Below are positions 8,931-15,142 of a stretch of 46,162 nucleotides of DNA, piece by piece. Below the pieces are notes generated by a model. It did no database searches, was not told the origin of the DNA, and was given only the letters and a program-made list of their open reading frames with translations. The position numbers were made by a program, and so were the translations under genes. The first letter of the stretch is position 1. The number at the start of each line of letters is the position of its first letter. The stretch comes from Bacillota bacterium. Its GTDB lineage: Bacteria > Bacillota > Sulfobacillia > Sulfobacillales > JAIMBI01. Location of the stretch: positions 1 to 46,162 of the forward strand of contig JAJZWV010000002.1 of assembly GCA_021846505.1 (NCBI GenBank). Direction: 5' to 3'.

Positions 8931-9140
8931 CTACGAGCCGCGCGAGCGCCTCCGCTGCTTCCTCAAGGGGGCCAGCACCCCCAGTGCGAGCAAGCTGCCG
9001 ATACCGATTTCCGTCACACCCAGCAGCATCGTCGGCGGGTGGAGATCAACGAACCCGTAGCTCAGGGTGCCGAACCCCACGACGCCCAACACCGATCCCA
9101 GCACCATGCGCACCATGGCGCCCACCGGCAGCCTACTCAC
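8931..9140 (-). CDS. small two-TM membrane protein, last gene of the cytochrome b6 operon
   Basis: A 69-residue hydrophobic protein with two predicted membrane spans (about 7-29 and 35-57) and a basic C-terminal tail (LRKQRRRSRGS). GTG 9140 overlaps the end of the subunit-IV-like gene by 8 bases, so it is translated with it. I recognise no family. Its position suggests a small accessory subunit or assembly factor of the quinol-oxidising complex. Confidence 0.6.
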   Translation of the reverse strand: MSRLPVGAMVRMVLGSVLGVVGFGTLSYGFVDLHPPTMLLGVTEIGIGSLLALGVLAPLRKQRRRSRGS

Positions 9141-10110
9141 GCACGGACACCGGGGATCGCTCGTGGTGTCGGCTGCCCACCTGGCCCCGCCTGTGGTAAT
9201 ACTCCCGCCAGATAAGCCGATGAATGCCCACGACCCGCGGCACGCGATTCCAGCCAGGGATCCACGGCGTCAATGCCAGGGCCAGCCAAAACAGAAACCC
9301 GATCATCAGAGCCAAAGCGTCGGGAGCCGCAGAGTTCGCGACGGCCGGCCACTGATAGATCCACGTGGGGACGGTCATCCACCAGGCCGCCGGATAGCCA
9401 TTGACGGCTGGATGGATGATGCCCCAGTTCGGCCCAGCCAGGGTTTGGGTGGCGGGGTTGGTTTGCAGAGGCGTTCCCTGCAGGAACAGCAGGGTGTTTT
9501 GGCTGTCGAAGCGCGTGAACACAGCCGGGTTGCGCGTGAGCGCTCCCGACATTAGGCCGCTGCGGCCGAGGGACAGCCCGGCGTTGAGCAACTGCGGCAG
9601 CGGTCCCGCCGCACTGGCCGGCCAAATCACCGAGCCGCCGCGGAGCGTAGCATGGCCGAGCGCGGAGGCGGCTTGCGCCTCCCAGGCCGCCTGCTGCGTG
9701 GCCGACGCGCCGACAAAGCGGTTCAAAGCAGGCGCAATGGCCGGGTTGATGGACGCCGCCATGCGGAGCGGCTTCAGGACAAAGTCGGTGGCGGCATTCA
9801 CGGGATGGAGCACGCCGACGCGGGCCTGCACGAAGCTTTGCACACTGCCCGTGCCATGGTTGTACGGCGGGCCGTAGTTGGCAATCTGCCCTTGGCCGTC
9901 GAGGGCCCGCAGCAGCACCTGCTCAAAGGCGATGGGATGCTGGGTCGCGTACGCCTTGACGGTGAGCGGCTGCTTTTCGGGATAGCTAAACAAGAGCGAG
10001 GCCGCAACGACCAGCCCGATGACAATGACCAGCGTGCCCAGCAGGTGCTTTAGGAAGTCCTCCGGCACCTGCTGGTAGTCCTGCGCGACATCTGGATGAG
10101 CTCCGTTCAT
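9133..10110 (-). CDS. subunit-IV-like partner of cytochrome b6 with a long extracytoplasmic insert
   Basis: A 325-residue protein coupled to cytochrome b6 by an ATGA overlap (10107-10110), the usual place of subunit IV (PetD/QcrC). TM1 is at residues ~24-43. A roughly 200-residue soluble region follows. PTWI at 248-251 in TVPTWIYQW occupies the place where the quinol-site PEWY motif would be expected. TM2 is at ~264-285, and the tail reads PGWNRVPRVVGIHRLIWREYY. Canonical subunit IV has about 160 residues and three spans, so this is a divergent form. If PTWI is the PEWY equivalent, the conserved glutamate is replaced. Assignment rests mainly on gene order and the short motif; a different membrane subunit is possible. 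Confidence 0.55.
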   Translation of the reverse strand: MNGAHPDVAQDYQQVPEDFLKHLLGTLVIVIGLVVAASLLFSYPEKQPLTVKAYATQHPIAFEQVLLRALDGQGQIANYGPPYNHGTGSVQSFVQARVGVLHPVNAATDFVLKPLRMAASINPAIAPALNRFVGASATQQAAWEAQAASALGHATLRGGSVIWPASAAGPLPQLLNAGLSLGRSGLMSGALTRNPAVFTRFDSQNTLLFLQGTPLQTNPATQTLAGPNWGIIHPAVNGYPAAWWMTVPTWIYQWPAVANSAAPDALALMIGFLFWLALALTPWIPGWNRVPRVVGIHRLIWREYYHRRGQVGSRHHERSPVSVRE

Positions 10111-10736
10111 GCGTCACCACGCCTTTCTTGGAGCGATACCGCCGGTGCGGGCTCCGGATACGGGGGCACGACGCTCTTCAGGCGCACCAGCGTAATGTGA
10201 AGCCCTACGATGGCAGCGAGCGTCAGCGGCAGCACCACGACGTGCATGCCATACATCTGGCCGGCATTGGTCAGGTTCACCCAGCCCAAGCCCAAAGCGT
10301 TCAGACCGTCTTTCGCCTGGACGGCATTCCACTGCGAGTACAGATCGCCATTGATGAGGAAGCCGGTAAAGGCCGTCGGTATCGCGACCAGGAACGCCAC
10401 GGCGCCGAGGAGCCATGTGAGCCCCCGCCCTCCACGCCAGGCGCCGGTGAAAAACACGCGCCACAGATGCAGCATCATAAAGAAGAAGAACGCCTGCACG
10501 GCCCAGAAGTGGGTGGCCGCCACAAAGTGCATGGCCCCGTTGTAGGACCAGCTTGCAGGGCCGTTCATCGCCAGCAGGACCCCCGATAAAATCAGCACCA
10601 CGAAACTCGACGCGGTCAGGGAGCCCAGCATGTACATGAACCCCTGCGCATACTCCGGCAGCTCCGTGGGCAGCCAGGTGTCCGCGGAGAGGACGGTGGC
10701 GGCCATGCGCTTGGTGGCCACGGTCCAGTTTGCCAT
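10107..10736 (-). CDS. cytochrome b6-type subunit of a quinol:cytochrome c/plastocyanin-type reductase
   Basis: A 209-residue protein with four membrane spans. Haem-ligand histidines lie 14 apart in helix B (THFWAVQ...MMLHLW) and 15 apart in helix D (GMHVVVL...GLHITLV). The 15-residue spacing in helix D is the b6-type signature, distinct from the 14 of mitochondrial-type cytochrome b. The family oxidises (mena)quinol and passes electrons to a Rieske protein and a c-type cytochrome. The start ATG 10736 follows AAAGGTGGTG; the upstream in-frame start is rejected because it precedes that site. No Rieske or cytochrome c gene is in this window, so the rest of the complex must lie elsewhere. Confidence 0.9.
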   Translation of the reverse strand: MANWTVATKRMAATVLSADTWLPTELPEYAQGFMYMLGSLTASSFVVLILSGVLLAMNGPASWSYNGAMHFVAATHFWAVQAFFFFMMLHLWRVFFTGAWRGGRGLTWLLGAVAFLVAIPTAFTGFLINGDLYSQWNAVQAKDGLNALGLGWVNLTNAGQMYGMHVVVLPLTLAAIVGLHITLVRLKSVVPPYPEPAPAVSLQERRGDA

Positions 10737-10787
10737 CACATCACCACCTTTCGGCGAAAGCGCCACGGCTAAGCGTTGGCGGGTCCG

Positions 10788-10880
10788 CTAGCGCCGATGC
10801 ATTGCGGGCCAGAGGAGTCCGACGACAAACGTCAGGAGAAACAGGCCCTCGACAATGAAGTTTCCTGAGCTGGGCGACAT
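10788..10880 (-). CDS. 30-residue single-TM peptide leading the cytochrome b6 operon
   Basis: ATG 10880 follows a strong GGGAGGTG seven bases upstream, and the frame ends at TAG 10788. The peptide is almost one membrane helix (FIVEGLFLLTFVVGLLW, about residues 8-24) flanked by polar ends (MSPSSGN and MHRR). It lies 51 bp before the cytochrome b6 start on the same strand. Size and shape resemble the tiny PetL/PetG/PetN/PetM-type subunits of b6f complexes, but there is no sequence-level assignment. It could instead be a leader peptide. Confidence 0.55.
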   Translation of the reverse strand: MSPSSGNFIVEGLFLLTFVVGLLWPAMHRR

Positions 10881-11300
10881 CCCTCGACACCTCCCTTCGT
10901 CTCTGCACCGGCAACGTTATGGTTATCATCGGGCGATGCACACAAGCGCACCATGGCATGGCGGCGCGAATGTCGTGAGCCCTGAGGCCCCCGGAAGCAG
11001 CGCCCTCTGTCCCTGCCGCCGGGCCATTAGCGTCTCCGACGTGACCCGATAGGCTCGCACGATCGAGGGTCCGGACCCGGAATCGGCGCGGAGTGGTCCA
11101 CACACTGCGGGCCAACAGGGGCACGGCGCCTGCAGCGGCCCACGGGCGCCACCAGCGCCGCTGTGGCACTTTGGTCCCGGCAGAGCCCGGATCGGCTGTC
11201 TTGGGCTGGCTCCCATGGCGCGGCACCCACGGCCACAGTCTGGCATGATGGATTTTGGGGGCTGCGGCGAGAGAGCTAGGCCCCGGTGAAAGGAGCGGCG
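10881..11300. other. divergent intergenic region, cytochrome operon / htrA2
   Basis: Four hundred bases without a convincing gene. On the minus side, an AT-rich GATAACCATAACG stretch (about 10912-10934) may hold the cytochrome operon promoter. On the plus side, a block beginning CAGTCTGGCAT (11236) is shared with the htrA3 upstream region. Open frames here are high-GC artefacts. Confidence 0.4.
11236..11264 (+). promoter_or_regulatory. conserved upstream block of htrA2
   Basis: CAGTCTGGCAT, then AT, GA, GGGGG and TGCGGC in the same order as at 12516-12544 upstream of htrA3. The sequence between the genes is otherwise unlike, so this block is either a retained regulatory site or a recent duplication trace. 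CATGAT (11244-11249) is a weak -10 candidate. Confidence 0.35.
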
Positions 11301-12449
11301 GTGCACATGGACAGCCAAACAGCGGCGGAGGCATCGAGGGGAGCACCGGCAGTCCGGCGCCGCCACTCGCGCCGCACGCTTGCTGCGCTGGCTGGCCTGG
11401 CTGTGAGCGCCGGGCTGCTGGCGGCCGCGCCGCCGCTGTTGGCGCGGCCAGCGGCCGCGCGGCCCCTGGCCGCCTCCCACGGCGCCTGGCTGGCCACGGC
11501 CGCCATTGCCGCCCGCATTGAGCCGGCCGTGGTGGACATCAACGTAATTCTGGCCAGCGGCGACGGCGAGGCCGAAGGCACCGGCATGGTCCTCACCTCC
11601 AGCGGCTTGGTGCTCACCAACAACCATGTGGTCGAAGACGCGGCCGCCATCACCGTCGCAGTGCCGCACCGGGGCACCTATCGGGCCCGGGTCGTCGGCG
11701 TGGATCCGGCGGGCGATGTCGCCGTGATCCAAGTGGTTGATGCCCCGGCGCTTCGCGCCATGCCCTTTGGCAACCCGTCCGGCGCTGCGCTGGGGACCGC
11801 CGTGGTGGCCATCGGCAATGCCCTGGGACTGGGAGGGCCGCCCTCGCTTACGACCGGCGCCATCACCGCGGAGGGGCGGTCGGTTACGGCCTCCAACGAT
11901 GTCGGCGGGGTGGAGCACCTGTCCGCCATGCTGCAAACCAGCGCCGTGCTCCAGCCCGGGGATTCGGGAGGGCCCTTGGTCACCCGCTGGGGCGCCGTCG
12001 TCGGGATGGACACCGCCGCGCAGACGGGCGCCTCTCAGCTGGTCCCAGCCCACGTCGGATTTGCGATTCCCATCGGGCGGGCGCTGGCCATCGCCCGGGC
12101 GATTGTCCAGGGCCGCGCCAGCGCTACCATAGTTATGGCCCGCCATGGATTTCTGGGGGTCGAAGTGGCCAACCCCCAGGCACTGCCGTCCCGTCAGCAG
12201 CACCACCTCGGCACGGAGGTCGGTGCCGCCGTGCTGGCGGTCGTCCCCCATACGCCGGCGGCGCTGGTGCCACTCCGTGTCTATGACGTCCTAGTCGCAG
12301 TCGATGGACACTCCGTGGCCAACATCCGCCAGCTGGGCGCCGCCATCGCCGCACACCCTCCGGGCTCGGCTTTGACCGTCACGTGGGTGACGCCTGCGGG
12401 CCAGCGGGAATCGGCCACGGTCCACCTCACCTCTTCCCCCATGGCGTGA
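11301..12449 (+). CDS. HtrA/DegP-type serine protease with PDZ domain (copy 2)
   Basis: A 382-residue protein from GTG 11301 (AGGAG five bases before). ATG 11307, two codons on, is an equal alternative. A basic N-terminus (VRRRHSRRT) precedes one hydrophobic segment (LAALAGLAVSAGLLAAAP) that could act as an anchor or a signal peptide. The protease triad is intact: His109 in TNNHVVED, Asp139 in PAGDVAVI, Ser222 in QPGDSGGP. The PDZ domain occupies about the last 100 residues. It is the shortest of the three copies. Copy 3 starts 153 bp downstream on the same strand with its own upstream block, so the two may be co-transcribed or separately controlled. Confidence 0.9.
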   Translation: MHMDSQTAAEASRGAPAVRRRHSRRTLAALAGLAVSAGLLAAAPPLLARPAAARPLAASHGAWLATAAIAARIEPAVVDINVILASGDGEAEGTGMVLTSSGLVLTNNHVVEDAAAITVAVPHRGTYRARVVGVDPAGDVAVIQVVDAPALRAMPFGNPSGAALGTAVVAIGNALGLGGPPSLTTGAITAEGRSVTASNDVGGVEHLSAMLQTSAVLQPGDSGGPLVTRWGAVVGMDTAAQTGASQLVPAHVGFAIPIGRALAIARAIVQGRASATIVMARHGFLGVEVANPQALPSRQQHHLGTEVGAAVLAVVPHTPAALVPLRVYDVLVAVDGHSVANIRQLGAAIAAHPPGSALTVTWVTPAGQRESATVHLTSSPMA

Positions 12450-12515
12450 CGGCAGGACGTCATCACGGCAGCCCGTTTAGGCCATATTGCCCGTGCCCAC
12501 CGCAAATCCCTCGGG

Positions 12516-12544
12516 CAGTCTGGCATCATAGAGACCCGGGGGTG
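12516..12544 (+). promoter_or_regulatory. conserved upstream block of htrA3
   Basis: CAGTCTGGCATCATAGAGA followed by GGGGG and TGCGGC repeats the arrangement at 11236-11264 in front of htrA2. Presence in front of both genes argues for a shared control site, or for duplication of gene plus promoter. Confidence 0.35.
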
Positions 12545-12602
12545 CGGCATCGTGGGGACAAGCCCGGCCGCTCGCTGCCGGAGCACAAGGGGGGAGGCAA
12601 GC

Positions 12603-13811
12603 ATGCAGTACAACGGCCACGGCGGCACCGATCCGATCCCGGAGCCTGACCGGAGGCGCCCGGGGCGGGCGGCTACGCCCGCGCGCGCGCTGGTGGCCGG
12701 TCTGGCGGTGGCGGCGGCCGCCCTAGCCATCGCGGGCACCCTGCGCAGTTTTGCCGCGAGCACGCCGCCGCTCACACTGAGCCACCTCCTGCGCCGCCCC
12801 CTGGCGGCAGCGCCGGCGAAGCCGGTGCCCGGTGCCGCCATCGCCGCGCGGGTCGACGGCTCCATTGTCGACATCAACGTCACGCTGGCCTACGGCCGCG
12901 GCCAAGTGGCGGGCACCGGCATGATCCTCACCCCCAGCGGCCAAGTGCTTACCAACAACCACGTGGTGGCCGGCGCCGGCACGATTCGCGTGGTCGTGGC
13001 GCATCGGGGCACGTATCGGGCGCGCGTGCTGGGGGTGGACCCCTCGGCGGACGTGGCGGTCCTCCAGCTGATTGGGGCAGAGGGCCTCCCCACGATTCCG
13101 CTGGGCAACTCCGACGCGGCCCGGGTGGGCAGCGGCGTGGTGGCGATTGGCAACGCGCTGGGACGGGGCGGCACGCCGGCGGTGACCTCTGGCATCATCA
13201 CGGCGGAGGGCCAATCCATCACCGCGACCGGGTACACGGTGCCGACGGAGCACCTCAGCAATATGCTGGAAATGAGCGCGGCGCTGGAGCCCGGAGACTC
13301 GGGCGGGCCCCTCCTGAATCGAGCGGGGCGGGTCGTCGGCATGGACACCGCCGGGCAAACCTCGCACGGCGCCGCCACCGAACCGATGATCGGGAGCCGC
13401 GCGCCTCCCATGCACACGGGATTTGCGATCCCCATCAACCAGGCGCTGCAGGTTGTCCGCGCCGTGCGGGCGGGCCAGGGCAGCGCTGCCGTCCTGCTTC
13501 GGCCGCAGGGCTTTTTTGGCGTGGAAATGGTGAATCCGGGGAGTCTCAGGCCGGCGGAGCGCCGCCAGCTGGGCACCACAGCGGGTGCGGTAGTCATCGC
13601 GGTGCTGCCCCACACCCCAGCGGCCGGCACCAGCTTGTCTTCCCTGGACGTGGTGGTGGCCGTGGATGGGGTGAAAGTGGCCAATATACAAAGCTTGAAC
13701 CGCTTGATCAAGGCGCGGGCCCCCGGCACGCGCATCACGGTCACCTGGGTGACGCCGGCCAAAGCGCGAGACACGGCTTCCGTCACGCTCATCGGGGCGC
13801 CGGTCGCCTGA
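12603..13811 (+). CDS. HtrA/DegP-type serine protease with PDZ domain (copy 3)
   Basis: A 402-residue protein. ATG 12603 follows GGGGGAGG at ideal distance; an upstream in-frame start at 12552 is disfavoured. One TM lies at about residues 28-48, then the protease domain with His120 (TNNHVVAG), Asp150 (PSADVAVL) and Ser233 (EPGDSGGP), then a PDZ domain from about 295. It is closest in pattern to copy 1: both share TGMILTxxGxxLTNNHVV and GTIRVVV. Convergent with spoIIID. Confidence 0.92.
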   Translation: MQYNGHGGTDPIPEPDRRRPGRAATPARALVAGLAVAAAALAIAGTLRSFAASTPPLTLSHLLRRPLAAAPAKPVPGAAIAARVDGSIVDINVTLAYGRGQVAGTGMILTPSGQVLTNNHVVAGAGTIRVVVAHRGTYRARVLGVDPSADVAVLQLIGAEGLPTIPLGNSDAARVGSGVVAIGNALGRGGTPAVTSGIITAEGQSITATGYTVPTEHLSNMLEMSAALEPGDSGGPLLNRAGRVVGMDTAGQTSHGAATEPMIGSRAPPMHTGFAIPINQALQVVRAVRAGQGSAAVLLRPQGFFGVEMVNPGSLRPAERRQLGTTAGAVVIAVLPHTPAAGTSLSSLDVVVAVDGVKVANIQSLNRLIKARAPGTRITVTWVTPAKARDTASVTLIGAPVA

Positions 13812-13822
13812 CGCGGCCGTGC

Positions 13823-13848
13823 CGCCCCCGCCCGGCCAGGCGGGGGCG
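13823..13848. terminator. hairpin between convergent htrA3 and spoIIID
   Basis: A 10-bp all-G/C stem (13823-13832 with 13839-13848) around the loop CGGCCA. It lies 11 bp after the htrA3 stop and 12 bp after the spoIIID stop on the other strand, so it can serve both. No T-run. Confidence 0.6.
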
Positions 13849-13860
13849 CGCGCGGGGAGC

Positions 13861-14118
13861 TCAGGCGGATGGCTGGTGTCGAAACTTTTGGCGGGTGGCC
13901 TCTCCCCCGCGCAGATGCCTTTCCGCTTTGTTGACTTCCAGCACCTTCTTCACCTGATCCGCCAGCTGCGCATTCACCTTGGGCAGTCGTTCCGTCACGT
14001 CCTTGTGCACGGTGCTTTTGGAAACCCCAAACACCCGGGCGGTGTCTCGGACGGTGGCGCGACTACGCAGGATGTAGTTGCCCACGTCCACCACGCGCTG
14101 CCAGATGTGGTCCTTCAC
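13861..14118 (-). CDS. spoIIID: stage III sporulation protein D, mother-cell transcription factor
   Basis: An 85-residue helix-turn-helix protein strongly matching SpoIIID along its length: RVVDVGNYI, an HTH containing VRDTARVFGVSKSTVHKDVTERLP, a VLEVNKAERHLRGGEATRQK tail. In Bacillus SpoIIID is made in the mother cell under sigma-E, activating and repressing part of the sigma-E regulon and helping the switch to sigma-K. The start is GTG 14118, preceded by GAAAGGGG; a longer frame to 14229 runs through the promoter and terminator and is rejected. A good sigma-E-like promoter lies about 35 bp upstream. Confidence 0.95.
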   Translation of the reverse strand: MKDHIWQRVVDVGNYILRSRATVRDTARVFGVSKSTVHKDVTERLPKVNAQLADQVKKVLEVNKAERHLRGGEATRQKFRHQPSA

Positions 14119-14153
14119 CCTTGCGGCCCCTTTCTCCCCCCGCGGATTGGTTG

Positions 14154-14183
14154 AATGTATGAGCCGCAAAATCAAAGCATGCC
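14154..14183 (-). promoter_or_regulatory. sigma-E-type promoter for spoIIID
   Basis: On the minus strand, -35 GGCATGCT (14176-14183) and -10 CATACATT (14154-14161) are 14 bases apart. The -10 matches the Bacillus sigma-E consensus (CATACAnT) fully, and the -35 matches about six of eight positions of GKCATATT. spoIIID is a known sigma-E target, and the distance to the GTG start is appropriate. The -35 overlaps the last bases of the spoIIQ-like gene's terminator stem. Confidence 0.65.
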
Positions 14184-14205
14184 AGGGCGTGAAGCCCTGG
14201 CATGC
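14168..14205 (-). terminator. intrinsic terminator after the spoIIQ-like gene
   Basis: A perfect 11-bp stem (14195-14205 with 14177-14187, loop of 7) is followed on the minus strand by TTTGATTTT. It lies 40 bp after the spoIIQ-like stop and separates that gene from spoIIID. Confidence 0.8.
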
Positions 14206-14244
14206 GCCGTCGGCGGCCGTCCGCCCCACCGGTGGCCCGATGGT

Positions 14245-14946
14245 TTAGGAGGACGCCTTTACAAAACCGGCGGGGTTGACCGCTTTGCTCTTCTGAAACA
14301 CTTGGAAGTCCAGGTGGGCACCGGCCACGCGCGTGTACAGGCTGGGCGCCGCCACCGTTCCAATCACGTCGCCCTGGCGCAGCGCCTCACCCACTTTCAC
14401 TCGGACCTTCCGGAGATTTCCATACCGAGTGGTGAACCCGTTGCCGTCATTCACCTCCACCGTGAGCCCCATCAGCGGCTCCTGCCCCACGGCCGCCACT
14501 CGCCCGCCCCAGCCGGCGTGAACCACTTCGCCGGCCGATGCCTTCAGCGTCACCCCCGGGTTGTAGTACCACTCCGCCAGCCGCATGCTGTAGACCCATC
14601 CGAAGGGGGCCGCCACGGCGCCTGCTACCGGCATTCGCAGCCCGGCCGCCGTGCCATGGGTGTATCCCACGGGTGGCGCCGTGCCCACCGACGCGCGGCG
14701 TGAGGTCCTCGACGGATGCTGGCGCACGGCGGTGCCCGGCACCGTCGTCCGGACGGTGTGAAACCCGCCCAAATTGGCTGCCGCATAAGCCGCGCCCCCC
14801 ACCACCACCACCCCGGCGAGAATGCCCATCAGAGTACTCCGCGACGCCCCCGTGAACCAAATGCCAACTTGGCGCACCTTCCGCGACACCCGTCCGGGCC
14901 GCCCTGCCGGCGACTGTCGGGGGTCAAGCGGGGTGTTTGGATCCAT
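14245..14946 (-). CDS. spoIIQ: SpoIIQ-like stage II sporulation protein, degenerate LytM/M23 domain
   Basis: A 233-residue protein with start ATG 14946 behind GAGGTG. One TM at about residues 37-60 (STLMGILAGVVVVGGAAYAAA), a linker, then an M23/LytM-like domain (about 105-230, from MPVAGAVAAPFGW to HLDFQVFQKSKAVNPAGFV). In forespore SpoIIQ this domain binds SpoIIIAH to form the engulfment/feeding-channel bridge. The metalloprotease ligands are mostly lost: the HxGxD region reads NPGVT, and the HxH motif reads HLD. That fits a binding rather than hydrolytic role. Position next to spoIIID supports the call, as in Bacillus. A GGACATACT stretch (14966-14974, minus) resembles a sigma-F -10 but lacks a clear -35. 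Another sporulation M23 protein is possible. Confidence 0.8.
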   Translation of the reverse strand: MDPNTPLDPRQSPAGRPGRVSRKVRQVGIWFTGASRSTLMGILAGVVVVGGAAYAAANLGGFHTVRTTVPGTAVRQHPSRTSRRASVGTAPPVGYTHGTAAGLRMPVAGAVAAPFGWVYSMRLAEWYYNPGVTLKASAGEVVHAGWGGRVAAVGQEPLMGLTVEVNDGNGFTTRYGNLRKVRVKVGEALRQGDVIGTVAAPSLYTRVAGAHLDFQVFQKSKAVNPAGFVKASS

Positions 14947-15089
14947 GAACATCACCTCGGCGGCCAGTATGTCCATGAAGAGCCATATTCATCCTCTGAA
15001 TCCATATCGATTTTTTCCTGCGGGCGATCTCGTTCACCCACCGTCAGATTCCATTGTGTTCCTCAGGAAACACAGGGGCCGGCACACAA

Positions 15090-15130
15090 GCCGAAAGACT
15101 CGGCGGCCTGCGCCTGCCGAGTCTTTCGGC
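15090..15130 (-). terminator. 15-bp perfect hairpin after the large BNR gene
   Basis: Arms at 15090-15104 and 15116-15130 are exact reverse complements around an 11-nt loop. The hairpin begins 12 bases past the BNR stop codon on the minus strand and is followed by TTGTGTG. It is a probable intrinsic terminator isolating the BNR gene from spoIIQ. Confidence 0.75.
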
Positions 15131-15142
15131 CAGCGTTCCCGG

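Noticed and set aside
10926-12251. A 441-codon minus-strand frame opposite htrA2
   Set aside because: Composition is His/Gly/Arg-rich, and it mirrors the well-supported protease gene.
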